Part shown: one piece after another, positions 43,640 through 53,842 of the stretch | How the letters are laid out: each line of letters starts with the position of its first letter | How positions within the stretch are numbered: the stretch's first letter is position 1 | NCBI GenBank assembly: GCA_964036045.1 | Contig: OZ038381.1 | Coordinates: 114,349,790-114,413,789, forward strand | Source of the DNA: Eutreptiella sp. 'Long Island Sound 2002' | Lineage: Eukaryota; Euglenozoa; Euglenophyceae; Eutreptiales; Eutreptiaceae | Direction: 5' to 3' | DNA: 64,000 nt | Notes under the pieces: model-generated | Databases searched by the model: none | What the model was told of the DNA's origin: nothing | What the model saw: the letters and a program-made list of their open reading frames with translations, nothing else | Program-made: the position numbers and the translations under genes

Positions 43640-44235
43640 GCAAGCGGGGCACACGCACGACCGCACACACACCCCAACAACCCAACCAAGAGGGGCGGGG
43701 CACAGCCGAGACCCGAGCCCAGCACGCACGCCCACACAGCACACCCCAGACAGGAAAGGCGGGGTACAAGCGGGGCGCGCACACAAACACATACACGCCC
43801 CAACGCCCCAGCCAGAAGTGGCGGGGCGCGGCACCAACCCAGGCCCAACCACACACCTTCGCACAGCACCCCCAACCAGGAGGTACAGGAGACCACGCGG
43901 GATGGGCACACAAGCACACACACACCCCAAAGGAGTGGCGCGGCGCAGCCGAGACACAGAGCCGAGCACGCACGCCCACACCGCACACCAGAACCGGGAA
44001 CGGCGGGGTGCAGGCGGGTCGCGCACACATAACCACGCACGTCCCACAACCCTAACCAAGAAAGGCGGGGTGCAGTCCAAAACCGGAGCCCAACCGCAAA
44101 CACCGCAAACCCCAGCCGGCAAAAGAGGGGTGGCACCACAAACTGTACCCAAACACACCCAACCAAGACCCCACCCAGGGCTGGCGGGGTACCTAAAGGC
44201 ACACCCAAGCACCACCCGGACCCAATCACAAAAAC
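43640..44235 (+). repeat. Dimeric minisatellite of family S copy 3
   Basis: About ten diverged units of the same ~62-bp repeat as at 1-1,690 (core ccaagaggggcgggg, alternating gcacagccgagacccgagc and gtacaagcggggcgcgc). Shorter and more diverged than the other two arrays. Confidence 0.85.
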
Positions 44236-44735
44236 CACACAACAGTAGGAAACCCAGTGTCCATGGCCCGGGCACTGAGGCAGCCCGTGCCATGCAGGTG
44301 ACCCGGCCAAACGAGATCCGGAGCCCGGGGGTAAGGCTGCATCCTAAGGCCTGCACTGCTATGGGACTCGAGGCGGAGTGTGCGACACCCAAGCGCCTCG
44401 GAACCCCAGTACCAAGAACATGCATGCATGGCTTGGGAACAGGATACATCAGGAAGTTCAGTGAACCTCTAGGGTTCCGCCCAAAGGGGGGGACGTGCGC
44501 AAGCACGGGGGCACACCCTCCAGGCGAGACAAGCATGTCACGCTGGCGGCAATCAGTCCTCCCGGTGTTGCCGGGGGCCGCTTTGTTGGGGGCCAACAGT
44601 CAGGTCTAGCGGGATGTAAGTCGCCTCCCCTTATTCAGGTGCGGAGCCTCTTCCTGTTCGTCACAGCGGCGACGCCAGGGGGAACCAAGGGGCGCCTCTC
44701 CACGACCGACTGCACCTGCCTACCTACCTACCTAC
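44236..44735 (+). mobile_element. Conserved 3' terminal block and (ccta)n tail of family S copy 3
   Basis: Close match to 1,691-2,195, ending cctacctacctaccta and passing directly into repeat D at ctacagg. The palindromic region ccaagaacatgcatgcatgg...cttgg at about 44,411-44,436 can form a hairpin. The match across copies is strongest here, as expected if the RT recognises the RNA 3' end. Confidence 0.75.
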
Positions 44736-46617
44736 AGGCAACAAAATTGTTGTAGCAATGGGCCATGCGTGGTTGTTTCACTGCAGCAGCAGCAATGTGG
44801 TTGCAGCAGGTGAACAGGAAAATCATCGTCGCAACTGCAATGCGGGTTGCCATGTGTGGTTGTATTTACAGCAGCAGGGCATATAGCAGCAACGTAGTGG
44901 TGCAGCCTGTTGCAGTGCCCGCTTGCAGTACAATACACGTGTGTGCATGCACCCGTTGGCCGCTGAAGTGCTTGGATGGCATGCAAATGGTAAAAAGATC
45001 AGAGGCCAAACAGATAACGAAGTAGGATGGGATGAGAGCACACAAAGGGGCAAAAACCGATTGCCTGCGCGCAGCAATCACCACTACCCAACGTCAATAT
45101 ACTGTCACTTCAAATGAAATGGCTGCAGCAGGTCCCTACCTCACATGCCAACTGCTATTTCACAGGTGCATGGAATATCTACAAAACCAGCGATGTATTG
45201 CTCAACCAATTCATGCAAGTGGACATGCAAATCGGGCTGGTGCGGGCAACAATGGGCAATGTGTGCAAAAGCTGTGCTGGTGAGATTATTGCTAGAGCCC
45301 ACAGGGATTGGTGCTTGTGTTCGGCAGCGTCACTGAGATTTGCAATTGAAGGTATTTGAAAGTGTGATTATCATTTCAGCTTCACTCACTGCAGCACCGC
45401 CGGAGGCGCAGCAGCCTGGACAGCGGCATCGCAGTCTTACAGCGTCACTGCCCATGAGTGATTTTGAAGGACCGCAGTAAATGCAGATACACCAAACTGC
45501 AGAGGCTCACGCTCAGGTGCATTTCTGCATCCTATGTCAATAACTGTCTGCAAGACAACAGTTATGATGCACATTGACACGGAAGGTGAACAATGCTTTC
45601 TCGAAATCAAGGCAAACTGTTCCAGGACTCCACAATGAGCGCCTACAAGAAAACCAAAAAAGATCTCAAAGCACAACGATTGGTTGTAAGAGCTGTGGTG
45701 GAGCCTGAGTGTCAACATGCAGTGACAACTTCAGAATGATACAACGTATCACCAAACACCCACATCCTCCACAACGCGCCTTGCCTTCTTTGCGGCGATG
45801 CTGGACATCCGTCCAGTCGCCAAGGTCTCTTCAAGAGTGAAAAAATCTTTCATGCAAAAGGCCGGTTGTCAGCCTTCCAGGAAAACATTAACAAACGCAG
45901 CCGTACAGGCGCAATCAAAAGAAGGCGCAGGCACAGACGCGCGCACACACCCACCAACACAGAATCCTACAGGCTGATGTTTGTTGACAGCCAGCCCACC
46001 GTCTGGAAAGGGAAGTATTCCGCATCAATCAGCACACCAGGCGTCTGTACAATATGGTCTTCGGTGCCAATTGTCACAGGGCGGCAGAAAGAGAAACTGC
46101 TTCGGAACTCATCGGATTCTTGCACCCGTGGCGCACACTGCATACGACACGACAACCCACAAAGCACCATTCCTGTGTTGCTGCACGTCTTCGCAACTGT
46201 ACACAAGATGGCACACGTGTGGCCATCGCCAATCCCTTGTATATGGCATGCTTCAACTTCTCTATGGTTGGATAGATAGGGAGAGGGTATTGTGGAGAGA
46301 GGGTATTGCAGGCACGCCGGCACGAGTGTGTGAAACGTAGCGCTACAAAGCACTTGTAAATGATGCTGACGAGACATGTGCGAATGGTTCTGAGTGTTTC
46401 GATCTGAGCCACGGATGCCCGAAAATCTGGCACGAGGGAGAAGGCTGCTGGGTTGCAGCATGCTGGAGGTACATCAGGCCGAAGGGTAACGGGCGGGTGT
46501 TCTGATGGAGGGTTGCTTCCGACTGCTTCCTGTCCGTGGTCGAAAATGGTCCCCCGGGGTAAGACGTTTGCAGCAAATCTGAGAAACCTGCTTGCTCCAG
46601 CAGTACGTAACCCTGAT
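44732..46617. repeat. Repeat D, copy 2
   Basis: Second copy of 34,143-36,028. Its left end coincides with the (ccta)n tail of the S element. Its right end leaves the match at ccctgat near 46,617, as copy 1 does at 36,028. Encodes nothing recognisable. Confidence 0.85.
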
Positions 46618-46801
46618 TACAGCCATTCCCGTGTGTCTGCCTGAAAGATCCAGAAATTGGATACACTGATTCTTTCGGCACCAAAGAAAACATGCGAGCT
46701 GACGATGGTGTGTAGGGGGTGCAACCAGGGCTCGCTGAGGGTGCGCTGCGGTCAGCCGAAGATCACCAAAGATCTACAAAATCTACGAACCAATCGACTT
46801 C

Positions 46802-47222
46802 GCACACTTGGCCACCCCTCCCCTGTAGTAGGTAGGGCTCTTGCCGTCTTCCCCCAAGGATAGACGCCAGCCGAGAAACTGGGCGCCATAGGAGTGGTAA
46901 TAGTACCTGATTAGGACCTTCGGTCTGACGTCAGTGAAACCCGGTCTCCGGAAGCCACGCTGGGGAGTGAAGTGAGACACATACGGACATAGGTAGCACA
47001 CTTAGGGGTAGGGAAAACCGTGTAAGGAAGGGTAGAACCCCATGGGTCTGGACCAGTCAGGGGTCCTAACCGTGGGCAGGCTTGTCCCCAAGGAGGCTGG
47101 ACACACCTTGCCTCATAACACCTTGCTTGTCACTCCCCCCTGGAATAGAGAGCCACCGCTCTTCGTTGGCTCCCCAAGGTCATTACATCAGGGCACTTCC
47201 CATGCAACACATGGTCAACAAG
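46802..47222. repeat. Dispersed repeat E, copy 2
   Basis: Second copy of 30,054-30,483, same orientation, about 90 per cent alike by eye, with small indels (for example one fewer repeat of the acttacttagagtt segment). It ends at catggtcaacaag. Confidence 0.75.
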
Positions 47223-47542
47223 GCACACACTCGCTGGGTGGCTGCAAACCTGATAAGCGGCCACCTGGCTCACGCTGGTAACCATAGGCATGGGACTGCA
47301 GGGCACAGCCGGGGCTGGTGCAGCGCTCAGAAAGCAGTGAGCTGGGCCAAACAGATGGCCTTCGGCCAGAGAGTGGTTGTCACGGGGGGCTACCGGTCCT
47401 GTCCTGTGTTGCAATGCGGGACAACTGTGACAACTGTTCTCACACAGCTACGCAGACATATCTGCACAAGAGTGCTCACCGCTCCTGGGAGGTTAGAAGA
47501 CCTAGAAGGTTAGAAAACAGTTAGTAGATAGACAGCAAGAGA
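47223..47542. other. Segment downstream of element 2, no 3' LTR seen
   Basis: The 3' LTR of element 2 is expected here but nothing resembles the LTR at 54,637-55,347. The element is therefore truncated at its 3' end, or its 3' LTR was replaced by the sequence carrying repeat E. Confidence 0.45.
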
Positions 47543-48490
47543 TTAGTTTTTCTTTTTATGCTGCGATAGACCCTCAGCACGGGTTGGTAGCTGTCCCTCG
47601 TTGTTCTCAACGAGGTACGAGCGAAAGATGGGGTTGATACGCCCATCTGGCTGTATAAGGGCGGACATGGGTTCCGAGGTTGCCTCAGATAGCCCAAAGC
47701 CATCCCACAGGGTTAGGAATTTCCAGCCCTGTTTATACTCGTAGCGGGCAATACCTGCAACCACGTAGTAGCCATTGACTGCCATCTCATCGGCAGTCAT
47801 CTCTTCTATTTCGTCTGCCTCCTCTGGGATGGCAGCGTTCTGTAGATTGATACGCTCGACATCACTGTCGCTAAGGCGCCACTCATCCCAGGACAAATCG
47901 TCAGGGGAGTGATAGCGCGTCAACTGCTTAGGCGCACAAAGCAGTTCACCGCCCAGACGTGGCCTGCACCTGACATGGATTCTAGATCCATCTATCCTGA
48001 TGATACGATAGGGCCCAAAATAAGGGTCCTGTAGGCGGGTGCGGGGCCAGGAGGGTAGGCGTGAATGGTGAACCAAAACAAGGTCACCAACCTTGAAACT
48101 GGCGGGTCGCCGTAGGCCTTTTCGTCGGCTCAGTTCACGTTCACGGAGATGTCTCAGGTTAGTCCCAGCCTTGTTAGCCGTAGACTGCTTGTGTTCCAGC
48201 CAATTCCCAACGGGGCTCTTGAAGTCCTCAGGAAGGGGTGTTTTGAAGAACCAAGCGGGTCGTCCTCCATCAAACAGCTCGTGGGGGCTGAAGCCCGTAG
48301 AAGAGCTCCTCTGAGAGTTCATGGTCAGCACTGCCCAGGGCACTAGGCGTACCCAATCTTTTGTACATTCCTGTCTCATCAGGATTCTCAGGTTCTGTTC
48401 CACCACACGGTGTTGTTTCTCGCAAAGAGGTTTAGACGTGTGGGTATAGGGCACACCTATGGTTACCTCAACGTTGAGGGCATTCAGCAC
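47543..48490 (-). pseudogene. Integrase C-terminal part and chromodomain of element 2
   Basis: The frame carries the third catalytic residue in LCEKQHRVVEQN, the MNSQRSSSTGFSPHELFDGG block of Ty3-type integrases, and an SH3-like part (FKVGDLVLVHHSRLP). Near codons 245-300 it carries a chromodomain-like segment (YYVVAGIARYEYKQGWKFLT, then LWDGFGLSEATSEP). The Trp usual in the final WEP is Ser here. It ends with TAA after KKKN. The join to the upstream integrase core needs a one-base shift near 48,495. Confidence 0.75.
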
Positions 48491-49113
48491 TCCTTTGTAC
48501 CATCCTGTGTTCTGCGGATCCGTACATCCTCATCAGAGCGCACCTGCTTAAGTGCTTCGTATGGTTCGAACCATTGTTCGACCAACATTTTGACACTCTG
48601 CTCACCTGTGATTTTCTTATTGCAAGGCAACACAGGGGTGAAGCGGGACAGGCCACAGGTGACCACTAGGCAACTATCATAGCCGCCGAAGCAAGGTAGG
48701 CCGTGGATGAAATCCACGTAGAGAAAAGAGTTAGTACAATAGAGTATGGGTAAGCTGGAAATCAGTCCGCTATCCCTACTGTCGCTCTGCTTGCTGGCAT
48801 GACAGCCACAAGAATCAACAATGGTCTGCATACGGGACCTCAGTTCAGTCAGGGTTAGACCAGAGTAGAAACACTCAGGGAAGAAGTCCACTGAGCGATT
48901 AGCGCCAGTGTGACCTGAGCTCAGAAGGGACCACTGTAGGCACCCATCAAGTCGTGCCTCAGGCATGACTATACAGTCCTCGTAGAAGAGGTACTGGTTG
49001 TTTTCATACCACTGCTGCCTGTCAATGACACAGGGTTCGAGACCAGTGCTGAGGGTCTGGAGAATTTCTTTATACTCTGACTGATAGGCAGTTAGGCTCC
49101 AACCCTCCAGGAT
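48484..49113 (-). pseudogene. Integrase zinc region and catalytic core of element 2
   Basis: Same frame as the RT/RNase H segment, separated from it by a TGA at 49,116-49,114. The zinc region reads SSGHTGANRSVDFF and later CGCHAS; one expected His and one Cys appear lost. The core has LYVDFIHGLPCFGGYDSCLV (first Asp) and VRSDEDVRIRR (second Asp). The frame ends just after, at a shift where QDGTKEC replaces a frame reading WYKGVLNALNVEV. Confidence 0.7.
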
Positions 49114-50253
49114 TCAAGCAGTCCGCATAGACAGGTCAAGCTGGACATCCATACGCTGGAAAGCCTCTTTGGCGAGTGCCTCAGAGCTCTCACCAATAAG
49201 CGCATCGAAGTTGTTGCGCGATATGTAGTCAGACAGTTCATTTTTTATACCAGGGATATGATGGACTGTCAGCCTGAAGTGGCTAAGGTACGTCCACCAC
49301 CGTTTCAGTTTCGCTTTCTCCGGTGGTGGGCCCTTCTGGAAGGACTTCACCGGTTCCTGGTCACAGAGCCAGACAATAGGGTTAGATCCCAATAGTCGGG
49401 ACTGTGATGAGAGCACCAACATACTGGCCAGGAGCTCCTGGTCGTAGGTGCTGTAATTGAAACGCGCCTGGTTCCATTTCCAGTTCCAGTGTCCTAGTGG
49501 CACAAGTGGCCACTCACTGGAAGGATAGTTGTGCTTCAGGGACCCATCACGGTTCAGTCCACTGGTACAAAAATGGCAGTGGGTTAGTTCAGCTGGGTTC
49601 GGCTCCTGCCATTGGTATATCGTCTCACCCCCTCCTACATCACTGGCATCAGTGATCAGGACTATCTGGCCCTTAGGGCAGGGTACGCCCAGGCAGTTGG
49701 AGGAGGCAATTTTCTTCTTCAACTCCTGGAAACACTCCTGCTCTCTGGCGGTCCACCTCCAGGGAGTAGTTTTCTTGATTACGTCAGTGACAGGGGCAGA
49801 GAAGTAGGTAAAATTGTGGATGTGTCGCCTAAAGAAGTTACAGGCGCCCACAAAACTCCTCGGATCGTGTAGACCCTTCTCAGGGTCATCGCAAATCTGC
49901 ATGTCCTGTAGGGGCTGCATCTTAGACGCGGCTGGTTTCCACCAGCCATACCCCACGTCGAAACCCAAATACTCCATCTCCTGCTTCATGAACTCGCATT
50001 TTTCGAGTTTGATTCGGAGATGGTTTTTCTGGCATACAATGAAACATTCACGGAGGAGAAGGACATGGTCCTTTTGGGCATTGGTACCCAAACTCACGTC
50101 ATCGGTGTGGGCCTCCATTTCTGCCCCTCGGGAAATCAACTCCTGTACTAGAGGTCTGCGCCTCAGTATGTAGAAAATTTTGTTCATCAGTTCTTGGAAG
50201 AGTGTCGGGGCATCAGCTGCCCAAAAAAGGCATGACCTTCCACTTAAACACAC
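49114..50253 (-). pseudogene. RT C-terminal half and RNase H of element 2
   Basis: This part begins in the conserved APTLFQELM block. The catalytic box is EAHTDDVSLG, with His where Tyr or Phe is usual before xDD. The connection reads EYLGFDVGYGWWKPAASK and RSFVGACNFFRRHIHNFTYF. RNase H has VLITDASDVGGG, NYSTYDQELLA and VHHIPGIKNELSDYISR. It ends at TGA (49,116-49,114), after which the same frame continues with ILEGWSLTAYQSEYKEIL, so that stop is a nonsense mutation. Confidence 0.8.
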
Positions 50254-50896
50254 GACCCTTAGGGGTTATAAAGGCCTGCAGTTCCTGAGCTGCGGCTGAT
50301 AGGTCAACCTGCCAGAAACCACTGCGTTTGTCCATTCTGGTTTTGTACCGGCATTTAGCAATACGCTCCAGGGTGTTTTCCATGTTGGGAACACTCCCTG
50401 AGTGGTTTTTGGCTTTCTTGTTGACCTCACCATAGTCAACAACCAGTCGCAGGGCAATGGATCCTGATTTAGCAACCAGGAAGCAGGGACTGCAGTGGTG
50501 AAGGTAGTCCCCCTTCTTATATACCTCAACGAGGCCAGCATCAATACATTCCTGGATCTGGCGCTCGATTTCTTCAACCTGTTCCTGAGGAGCGGGGTAG
50601 GGACGACGTCTCACTCGCGCCTTCTCAAATTCAGGTTCCAGTCTCAGGTCCATTTGGACCAGTTTTTTACAGGACAGGGGAGGCGGCAGGGCGCGGAACA
50701 CCTCCTCATAGGTTAGGAGCAGTTTCTTCAGTCGGGGCTCAAGGTTCAGACTCTCGATTATCTGCATGAAATCCTCCCCAGCATGCAGGTTGCTCTTACC
50801 ATGCTCTTTCTTTTTCTGCCCATCAGCCGTTTTGGCAGGTACTGAGCCGTCATCCCACTCAGGGGGACATTGTTGCCTATAGTGCAGAGGATACAC
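50213..50896 (-). pseudogene. RT N-terminal half of element 2
   Basis: Contains VRRRPYPAPQEQVEEIERQI, GDYLHHCSPCFLVAKSG and LRLVVDYGEVNKKAKN, followed by KTRMDKRSGFWQVDLSAAA (palm motif with catalytic Asp) and VFKWKVMPF. It stops because the T6 run at about 50,224-50,229 has one T too many: removing one T gives MPFWAADAPTLFQELM, which continues into the next segment. The frame is open upstream to a TAA at 50,977-50,975. Confidence 0.8.
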
Positions 50897-50974
50897 TAGG
50901 GGTATCTCAGGTTCAGGTAGCGTGTATGAATCATCGTCCTCAGACCAGATGGAGGATTTCCAGGTCTGTCTGAG

Positions 50975-51793
50975 TTATTGCAGCCGTTCTTGGCGCTCAA
51001 TACCTTCGGCTCTCAGGTACAACAGCCTTCGGAGCTCCTGCGTGTCGTGCTTCGACAGTGGCATGTTATTAGAAGCAGGCCGCGCTAGAGCGTCAGGACT
51101 CTGAGCCACGGGTTCACCTGACCAGGTATGCTGCATGTGCAGCACAGGTTTCCCAACAGGGGAGGTAGGTTCTGGGGTTGACTCTAGGTCTACCTCCTCC
51201 AGCAACAGCTGGGCCAGGAAGGCACTGTGTTCGAGTTCAACACAGCTGGGATCAACAGGAGGGATAGAGCTGGCGATTTCAGACAGTTGGTTGTCAGCCC
51301 CCTCCTTCACAGCAGCAGGTTCCAGATCGCCATCGGGGGATTCACACCCTGTAAGTGTGCCACATAGGTGCTCAGGAGGTCGTTTCTTGAGTTCAGAAAG
51401 GGTCAAGCCACGATTTTCCGCCATGACCTCTTTCAGTAGCACCTGATCCAGATCACACAGGCGTACAGGGTTGAGGGATCCATCGACAATGGATAAGAAA
51501 GTGGCCCATTCAGGGGCCTGCATAGCTGTGTCTGAGTCCTCAAGCACAGAAATGGGACCGTGGGGGAGTCGCACTCTTCCCACAGTCATTCGGTTCAGCA
51601 GTCGGCGCCAATAAGCGTGTTCACCTGAACAACCCCAGTCTGGGGTGCACATAACAACCCTTCCTCCCTCATAAGCGATTTTGGTTAGAACCTTCGCGAG
51701 CAGAGAGAAGGGAGGGGGAGCATACGCTAGGCCCATTGCTTTCCAGAAGAAACGGAAAGCGTTATTCAAGTGCTCCAAGCAATACAACTGCAT
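50975..51793 (-). pseudogene. Extra domain between protease and RT of element 2
   Basis: In the same frame as the protease segment, after a TAA at 51,805-51,803 that follows CAA (EVEWFASQ, stop, QHIMQLYCLEH). The product reads FRFFWKAMGLAYAPPPFSLL, AKVLTKIAYEGGRVVMCTPD, AYWRRLLNRMTVGRVRLPHG. The pattern (aromatic-rich start, PP, then P-x-W, then W..L..MT...V.LP.G) is also found in element 1 pol at residues ~285-395. It resembles in outline the Dam-methylase-like/RNase-H-adjacent region of DIRS-type elements, but this is from memory of patterns. Downstream is an acidic linker ending at TAA 50,977-50,975, also after CAA. Confidence 0.6.
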
Positions 51794-51802
51794 GATGTGC
51801 TG

Positions 51803-52318
51803 TTATTGGCTTGCGAACCATTCCACCTCCATCTCATCCAGGGATACCTGAAGGGCCGCCAGTCCATTTTCAAGAAGGTGACGGGCCAAATGGTAGTTTT
51901 CAGTGCCATATTTAGTATTGGCTGCATAGCGCAGCCCAGACACTTCTCGTCCTGACAGCTCCAAAGGTACGGAGAAGAGCCCACCGACAAAGTTGGAGTG
52001 TAGAGAATAGGGGCGTTGGAGAGACAACATTTTTACCTCGGGGTTTCTTCGTAGGAAGTCGGTGCCAATGACGATGTCAAAGGCGTCAGTGTCCATCAGT
52101 CTGCAGTGTTGCGTCATAGGTTCATCGCCAAGACAAATAGTCACATCGACACCCCCCCAAGGAATGCATGGTACGCCCTCCCCTACTCTTATGGCCACTG
52201 TCTTAGTTTTCTTCAAAGTCTTTAGCCGGCGCCGGGCCACTATAGAGAGTGTTGCGCCGGTGTCATGCACTGCTGGAAAAACTTGATACCAGATTTTCAC
52301 GATGATCCGGAAAACCAA
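51803..52318 (-). pseudogene. Aspartic protease of element 2
   Basis: VHDTGATLSIVARRRL carries the DTGA active site and DIVIGTDFLRRNPEV the following conserved block. The product is 171 codons and in the same frame as the downstream domain. It would process the polyprotein. It ends at a TAA inside what looks like a continuous domain (WFASQ, stop, QHIMQLY). Confidence 0.75.
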
Positions 52319-52574
52319 GTCCTCCTCTTCAGAGCCACCCCCCTACTCCTCAGCAGGGAATTTCACATCAACCCCTGCAGCCATGAGGCACTTGGCCATG
52401 AAGGCCAGTCGCCTTTTCTTGGACTTAGACGCCTCAGGGGAGGCGTTATCCCCCTGTGGGTGCTTCTACGAGTCAACATCCGCAGAAGAGGGAGAAATAG
52501 CGGGCGCCGATGAGCGCCTCTGGGGGTTGGGGTCTCCCCCCTTGCCGGCTCCCTTGCCTCCTCCTTTACAACCC

Positions 52575-52901
52575 TTATCCCCATTCTGGGGAGTTCTGGA
52601 GGGGGCTTTGGGCTTTATGGCGTTCAGCCTCGTGCCGTTTGTGTCTGCCACTCTCAGGTTTTTTTATGTGACATTCGTCCTCGCATTGACGACATTTGCC
52701 ACAGTAACCACAGGTGATGGTACACCTGAAATGGTCCTGATGGGTCACTGGTTTCCCATCTTTAGTCTGCTGCTGTCCTTTCAGTTGCAGCATACAACCG
52801 CTGCAATGGTCGCAGTCAGGAGCATGACAGGGTCTTCCCTTGTCATTGACAGGCCTTACAGTAGAAGAGTGGGGGTGTACCTGTTTCAGGCTTAACCTCA
52901 T
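52575..52901 (-). pseudogene. Cys-rich nucleocapsid-like region of element 2
   Basis: The segment reads GRPCHAPDCDHCSGC, then RCTITCGYCGKCRQCEDECH: two clusters of CxxC-type motifs rather than a CCHC knuckle. An overlapping frame just upstream (52,843-53,061) contributes YCKAC. Gag, YCKAC and this segment are in three different frames; one join lies at the G8 run (plus-strand C8) at about 52,919-52,926. Confidence 0.6.
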
Positions 52902-53809
52902 TCATGGCACGCAGGTAACCCCCCCCATTTACCACCACCCTTGTTGGTGTTAGTGGGATTTTTAGGTCCTTTCCCTTCGCCACGTTCAGGGGTAGGGGTG
53001 CCACCTCGACCCAGGTGTCTCTTGAGGAATTTCTCCATATGGGAGTCATTGTCCCTCTCAAGGGCCAGCTCGATCAGCAGGTTCACAAGGTCATCATACG
53101 TGTTGGTTCGACTCCTCCTCTCTGAAGTGGTGCGGCAAACGTCCCACGTACGTGTAGGGATTTTACTCATGATCCACAGGTGGGGTTCTGTGGCTCTATA
53201 GGAACCCACGTTCATTCGCGAGAACAGATACTCCAGGTCGCGGACATATTCAGAGACTCGTGCAGCAGAAGTCAATTCTGGGAGCATAGGGAGCTCCTCA
53301 ACGTTTGTGCGTACACTAAGGTCTGTTTCACAGACCGGGAAAAATTTCACCAGTCTTTGGAGAACCTCGGCCCATGTTGAACAGGTTTTCACAATCTGCT
53401 TCACCTGTTTTTGCAAAAATTTCTTTTTGCATGAGCGTTTCAGAAGAGAACATTTGGTGGCCACATCCACATCAGATTGGGCGGTAAGCAAAAGAAACTC
53501 GGCAAATTCCTCTGCCCATTCGGGCAGGTTTTTTGGGTCCAACTCCGGCAGCTCCAGCTGCATGTTCGCCTGGGCAATCGGTTTGTCACTCTTCCCACCC
53601 CCTTTGGTTAGGCCTGAAGGGCAGAGAGGTACGCTAGCGAGGGGTGCCAGAGCTGTTCGCCCCTTTTTCTCAGTCTCTGTCACAGGCACGTCCTGTAGCT
53701 CAGCGATGGGGACTGTCCTGGCATGGGGGTGAAAAGGGCTGGGGCAAGTGACCTTGGGTAGCAACCTGGACACCCTTGATCGTTTGAGATCTTTAGCAAG
53801 CATGCTCAA
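52898..53809 (-). pseudogene. Gag capsid region of element 2
   Basis: A 303-codon frame with helical, charged sequence: ELDPKNLPEWAEEFAEFLLL, TKCSLLKRSCKKKFLQKQVK, SEYVRDLEYLFSRMN, TYDDLVNLLIELALERDND. It has the general character of Ty3/gypsy capsids. A Gly-rich end (NKGGGKWGG) leads to the shift at the G8 run. The same frame upstream contains TGA and TAA before the next gag piece. Confidence 0.65.
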
Positions 53810-53842
53810 TCCGGGAGAGGCTCAGGCAGGCGCTGGCTTGGG

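Larger units (their letters stand above)
36029..44735 (+). mobile_element. Family S LINE-like element, copy 3 (5'-truncated, ~8.7 kb)
   Basis: From the end of repeat D to the (ccta)n tail at about 44,720-44,735. In order it contains an RT-to-RNase H linker, RNase H, a zinc motif, a cysteine-protease-like region, a very long Pro/His/Arg-Ser-rich tail, a cacggcac-type simple repeat, a purine-rich stretch, the dimeric minisatellite and the conserved 3' block. No EEP or RT domain remains upstream. The sense strand is very poor in T. Every coding part is disrupted by shifts or stops, so it is a dead copy, but it is the most complete view of this family's 3' two-thirds. Confidence 0.7.

Noticed and set aside
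40416-44596. Very long minus-strand frames (789, 473 and 549 codons) opposite family S copy 3
   Set aside because: They are antisense shadows of T-poor sequence, rich in Gly, Val, Trp, Cys and Leu, with no domain; the sense strand carries the RNase H and zinc motifs.
22141-51805. An altered genetic code in which UAG and UAA are sense codons, suggested by several in-frame TAG and TAA
   Set aside because: The 1,643-codon pol has no internal TAG or TAA, which would be unlikely if they were sense. Element 2 also has in-frame TGA, so nonsense decay explains it.
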